DNA of 64,000 nucleotides from Vitellaria paradoxa (lineage: Eukaryota > Streptophyta > Magnoliopsida > Ericales > Sapotaceae). The position numbers and the translations under genes are program-made. Of this stretch, positions 46,858-59,119 are shown one piece after another (positions within the stretch are counted from its first letter, which is position 1; each line of letters begins with the position of its first letter). Under the pieces are notes generated by a model. It was not told the DNA's origin. It did no database searches and saw nothing but the letters and a program-made list of their open reading frames with translations. The stretch is from the NCBI GenBank assembly GCA_019916065.1, contig CM034241.1, forward strand, positions 11,941,223-12,005,222, given 5' to 3'.

Positions 46858-48777
46858 CGTGTGAAATGTTAAAAATTTTAATGGGGTAAAAGTTAATTTA
46901 ATTTGTTAAGAGTGAAGGTAAGTTGACCAAGGAGAAAAAGTTAATATTTGATCTTAGTAAAATATTGTAATAAAATAAGTCTTCATAATAATTGCTATTT
47001 TAATAATAATTAATTTTAATAAAATTTTTATTATTGAATATAATTTTAAATATAAATATAAACTATGAAAAGTAATTTTATCCTAGAGTAATATTTCAAT
47101 AGTAATTAATTCTAATAATGAATAATTATTTGTTTAAAATTATTTTGATTTTGATAAAATAATTTAATAAAATAAATAATTATAGTTTATTTGAATAAAT
47201 TATTAATTTTATTAAATTATATTAATACAATACATAATCCAGTAAATTAATATTTATGAGAAATAATTTTCATTTAACAAAATAAATTATTTTAATAAGT
47301 ACCTATTTTTTTATTAAACATTAATTTTAATTTTAGAAAATAAATAAATTTACTAATAAATTAATATTTCAATAGTATTAATTTAATAAAATAAAATAAA
47401 TTATTTTAATAATATATCATTATTTATTAAATATTATTTTTGATAAAACAATTTAATAATTAATTTAGTTTTGTTTGATTATATAAATTATTATTTTATA
47501 ATATTTATTATAATTATCTATAAGAAAACATTGTCTAAAGTTCACAGGCATGTAAATCAATATTTTACAGAATAATAAGAAAAGGATAAATTTTTTCTGT
47601 TACTTCTCATTGCTCACCTCTCCATTAGAGTAAAAATTTATTCTTGTGTGAGAGTAATTGTTATCCTCTTATCTAAACTGATGTAATAAAAAGTAAAAAT
47701 TTTTTCAATAAAATTTATCTTCCGTTGCCTCGGAACAAACATCTCCCAAAAAACAATTCTGATCGAAGAAGCATTTCCTTCATAAAATCTGCAACGCAAT
47801 CTGTTTCTTGTGATCTTTAAAATTAGACTGATTGTTTCTACACTTTAGATACCACATAACAAATTATCCCCAATGCTGGTGTGTTATTAAGAGGACCGAT
47901 CTCATGTTGCTGACGTTAGCAAAAACAAAATAATAATGGTTCCGTTTGGAGCGATCAAAAATTTTAAAACATAGTGAAAAATACTAAAAAGTTGTAAAAA
48001 TTATTTTTTTTTTTATCTACTGCATGAATTACAAACTCACAAATTATCTCATTTTATCTTATTTTATTTCACTTTTTATCACTATAAACGCATTCAATGT
48101 TGTATAACCCTCTGACTAAATAAAGTGAATTACATTGACTGCCACCGAAATTCGATAAGAATATATAAAATACCCTTATGGCTTTTAAATTACATAGACT
48201 ATTCTTATTTCTTTCGTTCTTTTACAGATTCCCCTAGCATTAGTGTAAGAGTGGATAATGGGCCGGCCGTGAGACAGGAATAATTCTGTTGCATGGCGGC
48301 CTGAGGTTAATTCTATGATGATCCATGTAGACTTATTTATTTATAAAATTATAAAAGTAAATGGTTTAGTATTGCAATATATTTTTATTTTAATTTTGAT
48401 ACAAAGACTTAATTTTTATTAAAAAAATATAAATAAAATGATATATAAACATATAAAGTATATATAAACGATATATTTTTTAATATTTCAAGCCTTGTCA
48501 ATACAAAACCCGAAAAAATTAAGGTGCGCTTGACGGATTGAGTTTAAAATGTCCACTCATACGTTGTGTGCCATTAGGTAGGTTGATGCCTTATTGCTTC
48601 TATCAGTAAAAATCTAAAGAAATAAATAATAATTAAAATATCATAAATACCCTCAAAACAATTTAATAAAATATTTTAACCCATTAAGTAGAGTTGAAAA
48701 GGTTAGATTATCCTCATGATTTCAAATACAAAAAATGAAATTAACCTCTTCTGATCTTTATTGCAGCTATATACACA
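46858..48777. other. Gene-free, strongly AT-rich spacer
   Basis: No gene is seen. 46900-47560 is almost pure A/T with repeated TTTAATAA and AATAAAT words. Some GC-richer text appears at 48236-48310 (GGGCCGGCCGTGAG) without a recognisable product. Confidence 0.5.
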
Positions 48778-49057
48778 CACTACTAGAGATTCGGGAAACA
48801 CGGTTGGGAGTCGATCGACCGTTGTCGAGGCAGTTGACAAAACAAGAGTCACCGACCGCTTGTTGGATGCGGGCGGCCGCTACCAGGCGGTCGAGAAAAG
48901 GACCCAAAACCCATTTCCCACTCCTCTGCACCCACACTTCCCCCTACTCCCACATTTCTCTCTCTTTGCGCGACAACCAAACACCCCTTCCCTCTTCAAA
49001 GCTCCGTTCTCCTCAAGCGCCGATCGCTGTCACCGTCGCCGGTTGCTCAGGTTTGTC

Positions 49058-49097
49058 TGTCTCTCTCTCTCCCCCCTCCCTCCCTCCCTCCCTCTCT
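49058..49097 (+). repeat. C/T-rich microsatellite
   Basis: (CT)n followed by (CTCC)n just after the leader-exon donor. A (GT)n run at about 49278-49304 and a 31-base poly-A at 49469-49499 lie further on in intron-like DNA. Confidence 0.85.
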
Positions 49098-49467
49098 GCA
49101 CCCATGCTTCCTGCCGCTACCCGATTTCTCACCAATGGTGATTACTGATTCCCCTTTCTCTTTCTCATTCAATTCTTACCTCAATGGGTTTTTTATGGAA
49201 AGCCCATCCTCCTAGTGGACAACTGTTCTCTATATCTGTAAATGGCTGGCTGTCATAGTTTTTCTTTATTGTTCAGTGTGTGTTTGTGTATGTGTGTGTG
49301 TGTGTAGTTCCTGCAAGATTTAGGTTTACCCATCAAACTTCATTTGTGAGACGTCATGGTGGATATTCCAGAACTCCTGGGATCAAATGGATTGTAAGGC
49401 TTTAAATAGTTGGTTGTTATAATTCATGAATTATCCTTTCCCTTTTCTTTTCTCTCCTCAGCAATGC

Positions 49468-49501
<34 letters not shown>

Positions 49502-49644
49502 AAAAATGACCTGCAACTGAACAATTATTATATGGATTTGTGGCATTCTTCAGGGAGTTCTCTTCAACTTTAGTGGATACCTTTTTTTTTGCCAGAATTT
49601 GTAGGCTGAGAACACAATCGACCAAGTTCAAAAAATAGGTTTGA

Positions 49645-49764
<120 letters not shown>

Positions 49765-50039
49765 TAACCTACCTATTGTGTAATTGTAGTCGCTTATCTT
49801 ATCTTATGATTGTTTTTTTCTTCCAAAATTTTGCCTTTTTGGTTGATATACCTCTATGGTAGAATAGAAAGATGCCTTCTATTTTAGAATCTCATTGTTA
49901 TATTTTCCAAATGCGGCAATGGAGTAAAAGTAAAATGTTTAATTTTTATTTTAGTCTTTTCGGAATGTTCTTGCTCTTTTGGTTTTGTATTTTGAATGGT
50001 TTTTAATGGAATATACATAGTTTAAAGTTGTTTTCAGGT

Positions 50040-50909
50040 TGTGGAAGTCATTGAATTAGGGAATTTAAAGTTTTTAGGTGAATGCACTTTTCCTTATGGG
50101 TATCAAAAATACAGATTGCAAACAAATTTTTTTAAAGTTATCCGTGATTTTTGTGCGGCTATGGTTATTGCACTAACACTAACAATTTTGTTTTATTTGA
50201 AACTAACGTATTCAAGGAATGCTGATGGTTTAATGCCTTGTATAAGAGTTTTTGCTAGTAGTTCAGAACTCTACTTAGTGCATTTGGCAATTCAATTTTT
50301 TTTACCAAATTTTCATTAAACCAAATTTGTTGTAGTGTTCTAAGTCTTCTTTTGCTAAACCTATGTGTTTTCCAGGAAGAAAATATAATATCTCTCAATG
50401 ATGTGTCTAACATTTGACATATTCCTTTGCTTTTGAAAGTAAGTAATTCTTTGGTAACTTTGGATTTCATTATCAGTTTGAATTTTCATTTCTTGTAATA
50501 AGCCCTTGAATATGTAGCTCTTGCAAATAGGCTTAGAAGGCACACGAGGCAATCTTGAGAGTGTTGAACCTTTCTGGGTTTGTTTATTGAGCTTATTTAT
50601 TCATTTCATTTGTTATATTGGAAGGATTTTTCTTGTGTTTTAATTTTTTTGCTATTTTGCTAGCACAGTGATAAGATTGTGTTTATTTGTGTAGTGTTGC
50701 TGGAGAACTTGCACTGGGGGAATGGTTATCTAAAGCTGAGCTTTGTGACCGCTTACATGAACCTGCAGGTTCCTAGCATTTCTTAGATTCAGATTCATGT
50801 AGTAATTGCTGTATGTGTATTGAAATTTATGTCATTTAGTTTGTAGGTCAGAATTGCTGTGGTTGGCAAATATACAGGCCTTCAAGATTCTTATCTATCT
50901 GTCCTAAAG
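50040..50909 (+). pseudogene. CTP synthase fragment, several exons, decayed
   Basis: CTP synthase makes CTP from UTP with glutamine. Four exon pieces are clear: about 50383-50451 (NIISLNDVSNI, a TGA at a Trp place, then HIPLLLK and a GTAAGT donor); about 50532-50578 (after TTGCAAATAG: a TAG at a Gln place, then KAHEAILRVLNL); about 50696-50763 (VAGELALGEWLSKAELC, DRLHEP); and 50847-50909 (VRIAVVGKYTGLQDSYLSVLK, then GTGAGA). They are in the right order on one strand. 50040-50300 is a more decayed upstream part (EVIELG, then GLMPCIRVFASSSEL). The pieces span the end of the synthase domain and the start of the glutaminase domain. N-terminal exons with the ATP site are missing. Confidence 0.8.
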
Positions 50910-51094
50910 GTGAGATATTTGTGCCTTGTTATACCCAAGTTCTGTTGTCAGTTAGAACTTGTGTGCTTGTTTTAAAGCAGTCTCTTGTAATTCATACCCT
51001 GTCACTTCTTACAGAAGTCCATCTGCAATTTTTAGATCCATGTACATCATCCCTATCACTAAATTCCATTGCATTCAAGTTTTTTGATGGATTG

Positions 51095-51973
51095 TGTTGG
51101 GTAAAATAATACTTTGACATGTGGAGTGCCGAACATTATAGTCAAGGTGCCACGTGGTCCAATGCCGAACATCTTTGACTGTGTCATATGGTCGTTGATC
51201 GAACACGTTGACATGTGACACGTGGCATTCTGCCGAACAGATAATTGATGGCACGAGCATTCTGCGTGAGTGTTTTACATTGACACGCGTCTTTGGATTA
51301 ATATTCCAGCGCATACCCTGATTCTCCGTATCAGTGGATTACGTTTGCTACGTGGCAGTAGCCGAAGACCTTAGTAGTTAATTTGTTCAGCCCATCGATT
51401 GGCAGCTAATAAACGTTAGGCCTGGGACCCACAGCATTAACGAGGGATCACAACCATAAATGCACCATAGTTATGACTGAACTTAGTATTTATCTCTGAG
51501 GCAGTAACTAAATTAGTTCATTTCATTACGAGTAATTGATAGATGTGACAGGTAGACAGTTTGACAACTAAGTTCTGGCTATATTGCCATGATTAACTAC
51601 CAGAAGCATTTAATGGAAAGTATGGGGCATTAAATGAGAAGTGGAAGGCATTTAAAGGAAGAAAGGAAAAGAGGTACACGGAAGCATGGATGCAGTCAAA
51701 TCACAGGTATTATTTTATTTACATTACTATAAATATGACATTCCACTTGACAATGAAGGTAAGCTGACTATTGCCAACTTAAGCTACTGTTCATTTCTTC
51801 TCTAGTAAAGCTTTCTTCCCTGAGCTACTTGCTGACTTAAGCATCGGAGGGTTTTCTGGCCAAAGACCTCCACTCCGGTCCTAACCTTTCTTCTGTCTTT
51901 GTTTAGCAGGTTGTTGATTGCATTTCTAGTTGGCATGGTCAGCAGTTTTGGCAGTAAATTTTGCTGCCGAACA
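51095..51973 (+). repeat. 5' LTR of the Tat element (879 bp)
   Basis: TGTTGGGTAAAATAATAC to TGCCGAACA. It contains many CCGAACA and CACGTGG strings and a TATA-like ACTATAAATATGAC (about 51725). Confidence 0.95.
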
Positions 51974-51993
51974 TTTGGCGCCCACCGTGGGGC
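51974..51993 (+). promoter_or_regulatory. Primer-binding site of the Tat element
   Basis: TTTGGCGCCCACCGTGGGGC directly after the LTR. This TGGCGCC-type site differs from the initiator-Met site of the other elements here. I do not assign the tRNA. Confidence 0.75.
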
Positions 51994-52071
51994 ACATTGT
52001 TTAGTCCTGTCTTGTTGATCATTAGCATTTCACTCAGTTCTTTATTAAGATTTCTAGCAGTTATTTACACG

Positions 52072-53772
52072 ATGACTTCAGGAGGAAACACCACTCCCCC
52101 ACCATCTCCATGGGTAAGAGACGGTTCTACCCCGGCTAAGGGCAAAGGGAGCGCACTAGTTATCCAGACTCCGAGTTTGGAGCATGCCAGGAGAAAGAAA
52201 ACGGAAGATCCAGAGGCAATAAAGCGGAGAGAGGAATTGGTGGCTAAGGCCAGCGAAAAGCAAGCAGAATTGGAAGAGATTCTGTTGGAATTAAGCAAGG
52301 AAAAGGGAAAGCCTGCTGTGGGCCATGAAGTCGATTCTGATCAATCTGATTCAGAGTCAGACAAAAGTTATGATGCTCTTTATGAGGACCCCACTGAGGA
52401 AGACGAATGGGATACCCATGAATAAGAAGAGGTGCACTCTCACTCGCGACGCGATGTCATTCCTCCCAGGAAGGGCGTGCGCTATGTCAAAACTGTTGGA
52501 AAGCGTGGCGCGAGATCTTACGTTGGCTCGCTCACCACAGCGCACCATAAAATGGGCTCACTAAAAAAAACTCCAGAGATGCATTCAGAAGATGCAGATT
52601 GCTTTGATGAGGAAGAGATAACTATGAGACGTAAGAGGGCAGGAAAAACGAAGGTAGAGGAATGGGGGCACGGAGAGGAGTGGGGCGCTCAGGGCCAGAG
52701 TACATGCATGATGGTGAGGAAAGCTTTGGGGAGGATCTCAGCCTCTCCATTCACCAATGAAATTAGTGAAGCAGAGCCTCTGGAGAAGTTTCAAACTCCA
52801 AGGCTTAACCTCTATGATGGAAAGACTGACCCTTTGGCCCACTATCGCCATTACATGCAGGCTATGACGCTATGGAGCAGTAATGATCATCTCATGTGCA
52901 GAGTATTCCCTTCTAGTTTGGGGGATACAGTACTACAATGGTTCCATAAGTTACCCCCTGGTAGTATTCGGAGCTGGCAGCAACTGGCCGAGGAGTTCGT
53001 CACTCGATTTTTGGCCAATACCAAACAACCAAAGACCGCTGATGTTCTCCTCACCATGTAAAGGAAAGCCAGAGAATCGTTAAGAGATTACTCCCGCCGG
53101 TACTTGGAGCTCTACAATGAGGTGGAGGAATGTTCAGAGCAACTGGCCGTCACTTCATTCAAGTTGGGGTTGCGGAAGGAGGATAGGTTGTGGCTCTCTT
53201 TGACCAAAAAGCCCACAGCCAATATGTCTGATCTCATGTGCCAGATTGAAAAATATGCTACGGTGAAGGATGAGACAAAGCCAGCCGAACAGAAAGAGGC
53301 AAGACCCCAAGGCAAAAGGGGAAATAAAAGTGGGGGAAAAGGCCCTAAATTCCCAGATGAAGAGAAATCCATTTTTGAGGCAGTCAATACAGTGTTCAAG
53401 GTGCCGATCTTCAGAATCCTCCCTCAGATTAAGAATAAGCCATATTTTAGATGGCCTGGGAAGCTGCCAGATTTCCCGAGAAAGGAGAACTCCAAGGATT
53501 ACTGCACGTACCATCAAGATATGGGTCACCGCACCGGTTCCTGCCGATCATTACGGCAGCACCTGGAAGAATTGGTATAGAAGGGCCACTTGAAAGAATT
53601 CATAGATGAGGTCAGAACCAAAGAGGCAGCTCCCCAGGATAGAGAGTATAGGAGGCAACGAGATGAGATGGCCGAGGATGAGAATGCCGAGGAAGTACAA
53701 CCCCCACTGAGAGCCAAGCCGCGTAGAGATATTCCTAGGCCTGCAGTCATCCATGTCATCCATATGGAGTAA
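52072..53772 (+). pseudogene. Tat element gag
   Basis: The ATG at 52072 starts MTSGGNTTPPPSPW. The N-terminal third is charged and helical (EELVAKASEKQAELEEIL). The Retrotrans_gag core lies at 52735-53240 (NEISEAEPLEKFQTPRLNL, LYDGKTDPLAHYRHYM, LPPGSIRSWQQLAEEFVTRF). A zinc-knuckle-like part reads DYCTYHQDMGHRTGSCRSL (about 53498-53554). Stops at 52423 (TAA), 53059 (TAA), 53578 (TAG) and 53770 (TAA) break one continuous frame. It would build the particle in intact relatives. Confidence 0.85.
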
Positions 53773-53823
53773 CAGTCCCGAAGCGTTGTCAACTGCTCTC
53801 CCGATTCACAAACACAAGAAATC

Positions 53824-55540
53824 ATGGGTGTCGCAGGCCAGTCGAGCAAGCGCATGAGAAAGGCAGCCGCAGACGGAATCATCTTTTGTGAAGACGAGCA
53901 CTCTGGTGTTCGGATGCCGCATAATGATGCCTTGGTAATTGCTTTGGGCATGTTCGACTCCGAAGTGAGGAAAATTTTGGTTGACGCTGGAAGTTCAACG
54001 GAGGTCATGTTCCTAAGCTTATTTAAGAAGCTCGGATTGACCGTAGAAGATTTGGAGCTGGCAGAATGCCCCCTCATAGGGTTTAATTCTGCCCTTGTTT
54101 GGCCTCTTGGCAGGGTTGTAATTGTTGTACGCATGGGCCCAGCGAAACAAGAGGTTGAGTTCACTGTGGTGGATTTCCCTTCCTCCTATAATGCTATAGT
54201 AGGAAGGTCGTGGATTCACGCCCTGAAGGCGGTCCCCTCAACCTATCATCAGGTGCTGAAGTTTCCGTATGGTGAAGAAGTGATCACGATCTTAGGGGAC
54301 CAAGACGTCTCTCAAAAGTGCTTCACTGCAGCCCTCAAATCCAAAACCATTCTCGAGCAAGTCCAATTAACTGAGCTGCCCGAGGATGCCCCAAAGATTG
54401 ATGATGTTGGCGGTGACCCACACAAGAAAGCTATTGAAGGGTTAGAGAAATATCAGGTTGGTCCTGTCGAAGACGACAAATTCTTCCTAGTTGGCTCAAA
54501 TTTGAGCGTTGAGGAAAAACTGGAATTGACGGAGATGCTCTGGACGAATATTGGAACATTCGCTTGGACTCCACATGAAATGCCAAGTATTTCCCCCGAA
54601 ATTATGACTCATAAGCTGAATGTGAATCCAGGGGCAAAACTTGTGGTACAAAAGGCAAGGAGGTCAGCTCTCCAGCATGCAGAGGCTGTCATAGAGGAAG
54701 TCGGTCGATTGTTAGAGGCTGAGGTCATCCGAAAAGTTTCTTATCCGGAGTGGTTGGCCAACACAGTCGTAGTCAAGAAGAAAAATGAGAAATGGAGAGT
54801 TTGCATAGACTACACAGACCTAAATAAAGCCTGCCCAAAGGATCCATTTCCCCTGTCGAAGATCGACCAGTTTCTTAATTCAATGGCCGGATGTTCCAGG
54901 ATGTCGTTCCTTGACGCATATAACCCTGCGAGGGATATATTGTTACAGGGTCATGCCATTTGGATTGAAGAACGCTGGAGCCACCTACCAACGGCTAGTC
55001 ACGAAGATATTCAAAGAGGACCTTGGACAGACGATGGAAGTTTATATTGATGACATGGTGGTATAAAGCAAGGAGCCAAATGCTCATCTTCAACATCTCT
55101 AGCATGTCTTTTCGACCCACGATAGGTACAGATTGAAACTAAATGCTACCAAGTGTGCCTTCGAAGTTAGCTCGGGTAAATTTTTGGGCCACTTGGTGAG
55201 CAGGAGGGGAATCAAAGCTGATCCTGATCAAATACAAGCCATCAAATTTGTTTCTCCTCCGCGCACTAAAAAGGAAGTCCAAAAGCTCACAGGGATGGTG
55301 GCGGCGCTCAATCGGTTCATTGGCAAATCATCTGACGAGTGCCGACCATTCTTCAGATTACTGAGAGGTGCGAATAAAATGCAATGGGATGTTGAGGCAG
55401 ATGCAGCACTGGACAAACTTAAAGAATATCTGACAACTGTCCCGATATTTTTAACACCGCAGCTGGGGGACATTTTGCAACTATATCTGGCGGTTTCAGA
55501 ACATGCAGTCAGCGCCTTCCTGTTAAGGGAGGAAAAATAG
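53824..55540 (+). pseudogene. Tat element protease and reverse transcriptase
   Basis: The protease site is ILVDAGSSTEVMF (Ala where Thr or Gly is usual), followed by AIVGRSWIHALKAVPST. RT begins near 54590 with KLNVNPGAKLVVQKAR, WLANTVVVKKKNEKWRVCI and DYTDLNKACPKDPFPL. After SFLDAY (about 54920) some 50 bases that encode the central fingers are missing and the frame changes. It resumes as MPFGLKNAGATYQRL and the catalytic YIDDMVV (near 55043-55063). A TAA follows at 55066. The RT thumb reads LNATKCAFEVSSGKFLGHLV. The deletion makes RT inactive. Confidence 0.87.
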
Positions 55541-56305
55541 AAGCAGCATCCTATTTATTATACAAGCAAGATGATGCAAGGGGTAGAGACCAGATACTTT
55601 CCCCTGAAAAAGTTGACCCTGGCATTGGTAATGGCTTCTAGGAAGTTGGTCCATTACTTCTATGCCCATACCATTCAAGTGATAACCAACCAGCCAATTG
55701 GCCATTTATTGAAAATGGCCGACGTATCTGGGAGGATGGCCAAATGGGCAGTTTCCCTCAGAGCATTTGATATAAAGTTTATTCCGAGAACCGCAATAAA
55801 GGCTCAAGTTTTGGTTGATTTTGTAGCTGAATTTACCACCCCAGCTCTGGGTCCAGCACAAGAAGTATGGCAAGTGGAAATAAGATCTGCCGTAGCCGAA
55901 CATGAAAAGGCCGCACAACCTTGGCAAATTGAGGTTGATGGGTCTTTGTCTAGGAAGGGAACTGGTGTAAGCATTGTTTTGACTACGCCAGAAGGGGTCG
56001 CTATTAAATATGCAATAGAGCTTGAGTTTGAGGTTACTAATAACGAGGTGGAGTATGAAGCTCTCTTAGCTGGGCTCAATATTGCTCAGCGGTTGATGGT
56101 AAAAGATGTGGTAATAAAGACTGACTCTCAGTTGGTTGCCAACCAACTGAAAGGGGAGTATGTGGCTAGAAGTGAGAAGATGGCAGAGTATCTACAGTTG
56201 GTAAAAAAGAAAATTGAAGATTTTAATAAAGCAAGCATAGAGCTCATTGGGAGAGATCATAATGCTCATGCTGACGCACTTGCTATGCGGGTTGCTTCTT
56301 CTTGA
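55541..56305 (+). pseudogene. Tat element RNase H region with second (plant Tat-type) RNase H
   Basis: The first part is the RT-linked RNase H remnant (QGVETRYFPLKKLTLALVMA, then LRAFDIKFIPRTAIKAQVL). From about 55918 a second RNase H domain starts: WQIEVDGSLSRKGTGVSIVL, EVTNNEVEYEALLAGL, VIKTDSQLVANQLKGEY and HNAHADALA, with its Asp-Glu-Asp residues visible. Two RNase H domains in tandem are known for the Tat lineage and separate it from Athila. It ends at a TGA (56303). Confidence 0.87.
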
Positions 56306-56311
56306 ATAAGG

Positions 56312-57637
56312 TTGACAGATCAGGTTTTCCTGGAAGTTCTTAAGAAGCCGAGCATTGTAAAAGATGGAGAGGTAATGTGTACTGAAGTGGCTCCGTCTTG
56401 GATGGACCCAATCATTTATTATTTAAAGGATGGAACTCTACCAGAGAACAAAACAGAAGTGAGAAAACTGAGAATAAAGGTTACCAGGTTTTTGCTTTCT
56501 CCTGATCATGAGCTATACAAGAAGTCCTTCACAGGTCCTTATCTTCTTTGTTTTCATCCTGATAAAGTGCAAAATTTCCTCTATGAGATGCATGAAGGAA
56601 TCTGTGGAGCACATACTGGGGGCAGGTTGTTGGCACACAGAGCTATTACACAAGGGTACTGGTGGTCGAGGATGGGGAATGATGCTCAAGCTTATGTTCG
56701 AAAGTGTAAGAAATGGCAGAAGTTTGCTCCCATACCTCACCAGCTAGCACAAGAACTTAGCCCACTAACCAGTCCCTGGCCATTCGCTCAATGGGGACTC
56801 GACATTGTGGGACCACTGCCTACTGCTTCAGGGAATAGAAAGTTTCTAGTGGTCGGCACTGACTACTTCACTAAATAGGTGGAAGCAGAACCTTTGGCTC
56901 ACATCAAAGATGCTTATACCATTCGATTTGTCTAGAAGAGCATCATTACCAGGTATGGCATCCCTAGGACGCTTATTTTCGACAATGGGACACAATTTGA
57001 CAGTGCCCCATTTAGGGAATATTGTTTCATATATGGGATAAAAAACGTTTATTCAACACTAGCTCACCCCCAAAGCAATGGTCAAGCTGAAGCTACAAAC
57101 AAAGTTATTCTCAGTGGTATCAAGAAAAGATTGGAGGCAGCAAAAAGGAAATGGGTAGATGAATTGCCATTAGTGCTCTGGACCTACCAAACAACCCCCA
57201 AAAGATCAACTGGAGAATCTTCATTCTCTCTGGCTTACGGAGTTGAAGCGGTCATTCAACTGGAAGTTGGCCTACCGAGCATCAGGACTCAAGCCTTTGA
57301 TAAAGGAGAAAATGATAAAGCAATGGCGATGAGCCTAGATATGATTGACGAATGGAGGGAACTTGCCACATTAACGTTAGCCAACTACTAGCAAGAGACA
57401 AGGACGAAATTTAACAAAGGGGTTAGATACAGAGAACTCAAAGCTGGTGACTTTGTGTTAAGAAAATTGATGGGAAGCAGAAAGGACCAGACAGAAGGAA
57501 AGCTTGGAGCCAATTGGGAAGGACCATTCCTCATCTTGGAAGTGCTCGACAATGGAGCTTATAGGTTGACTGACATGGAAGGAAAACCAATCAAAAGGCC
57601 GTGGAATATAGCCCACTTGAAACTGTACTATCATTAA
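56312..57637 (+). pseudogene. Tat element integrase
   Basis: Zinc domain HEGICGAHTGGRLLAHR and CKKWQKF, where a Cys of the HHCC set is Trp. Core: WPFAQWGLDIVGPLPTA and GTDYFTK, then after TAG codons at 56876 and 56933 (Trp-like places) RYGIPRTLIFDNGTQF, HPQSNGQAEATNKVI and WTYQTTPKRSTGESSFSL. C-terminal part: TAG at 57389 (Gln-like place), AGDFVLRKLMGS, NWEGPFLILEVLDNGAYRL, ending LKLYYH at 57637. The catalytic Asp, Asp and Glu are present. Confidence 0.9.
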
Positions 57638-57740
57638 TGTTATTGTACATTCATTATTAAAGACTGTGTGCATTCATTGAAAAGCTTTTCCTTTATGAAA
57701 GCAAGTAGAGCAATTCCAAAAGCTTGTAATAATTAAGCAT

Positions 57741-58330
57741 TTATCAGAAAGGAGCTATGCTCGGCTTGCTGAGCATTGGTATAGAAAGGCGCCACATCCC
57801 TTTGGATGTTGGTACAGTCCTGGTTTATTTATTGACCAGGTATTCTCTTTAAACTGGGATTCAATTCCTCGATTTTCTGAAAAAGATTATCAGAAAGGAG
57901 CCATGCTCGGCTTGTTGAGCATTGGTACAGAAAGGCGCCACATCCCTTTGGATGTGGGTACAGTCCTGGTTTATTTATTGACCAGGCATCTCTTTAAACT
58001 GGGATTCAATTCCTCGATTTTCTGAAAAGGATTATCAGAAAGGAGCCATGCTCGGCTTGCCGAGCATTGGTACAGAAAGGCGCCACATCCCTTTGGATGT
58101 TGGTACGGTCCTAGTTTATTTATTGACCATGCATTCTCTTTAAACTGGGATTCAATTGCTTGATTTTCTGAAAAGGATTATCAGAAAGGAGCCACGCTCG
58201 ACTTCCCGAACGTTAGTACAGAAAAAGAACCGCACCCTTTGGGTGCAGGTTCAACCTTGGTTTATTGACTGACCAGGTACTCTCTTTAAGCTGAGATTCG
58301 GTTCCTCAGCTTATTGAAAAGGATTATTAA
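57741..58330 (+). repeat. 146-bp tandem repeat in the Tat element, four copies
   Basis: TTATCAGAAAGGAGC-type starts at 57741, 57887, 58032 and 58178, and TTATTAAAGGAGCC at 58324, so the unit is 145-146 bp. Each unit has GCTCGGCTTG, GGCGCCACATCCCTTTGG and TTTATTGACCAGG. The first three are very alike; the fourth is more diverged and a fifth is partial. Tandem repeats after pol are known in Tat-lineage elements and can seed satellites. Confidence 0.93.
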
Positions 58331-59119
58331 AGGAGCCACGCTCAACTTGCCTAGCATTGGTACAATTGAAGCAAAAGCTCTCAAAACTCAAGGAATCACT
58401 TCAAGGAAGCTCGGCATAGATATGAAAAGTAAAATTTTATCAAAAGGCAGAAGCGTCCGTTGCTATATGTAAGCCGAAGGACAGCCGAGCTAATTAAGGT
58501 ATGTAAGATTCATTAAAGTTACTCCTCTCTATCAAAAGTTTCAAGTTACTTGACGAAAAGTAATTCATTACTTGAATTCATTATCCTTGAAAGGTTTGAT
58601 GCTTAAGGCATTTCTGTCAAGTTTTATGACAGTTTGATTAAAGTTTGATTATTAGGCCAAGTTCATTCAAAGCACCCACATGAACATAAACATGAAACGT
58701 ATGAACAATAAGGTAAGCCCCAATGGGTGAAAGCATATACAGGAACAGTTCATAAATTTTTACTATATATTTCTGAGTACAGTTACAATGTACACTGTTG
58801 TCAACTGTGGAAGCTATCCTAATGAAGTTTAAGGCAAGACATCAACATTTCTTGTAAGGATTTGTAGCTATTTAATGGGAAAATACATCGAGATACTCTT
58901 TGACTGTTCTTCCTATAACTTCATTAGCAACCAAGTCAAGATATTCTTCAATGAGTTCATCAACAGTTCTAAAGAGGCAAAGACATGAAAGGCAAAGTAA
59001 GGGAAATGATCAGAAAAGACTGGAGTACTCCCATTCATTCAAGATTGAAAGGTTACATTGTTCGTTATGCTTTTACAAGTGATTGGAATGAAAAACAAAA
59101 ATAAAAAAGGCTGAGGGGC
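58331..59119. other. Non-coding stretch between the tandem repeat and the antisense gene
   Basis: No coding region is supported. It includes decayed repeat-like text to about 58380 and the likely 3' flank of the antisense gene. Confidence 0.5.

Noticed and set aside
48735..49148. Protein-coding gene in the C-rich region after the CACTA end
   Set aside because: The two overlapping open frames are proline/serine-rich products of C/T-rich leader DNA and one starts upstream of the CACTA terminus; a non-coding first exon with a donor near 49049 fits better.
49310..49400. Possible third captured exon (text [16 protein letters not shown])
   Set aside because: Open and next to an acceptor-like site, but I do not recognise the protein and 30 codons could be chance.
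49469..49499. Poly-A tail of a retroposed gene copy
   Set aside because: No convincing target duplication is found and the gene fragments around it keep their introns.
50040..50909. A functional native CTP synthase gene
   Set aside because: Stop codons lie inside conserved exons, the first exons are missing, and a 12-kb retrotransposon splits it.
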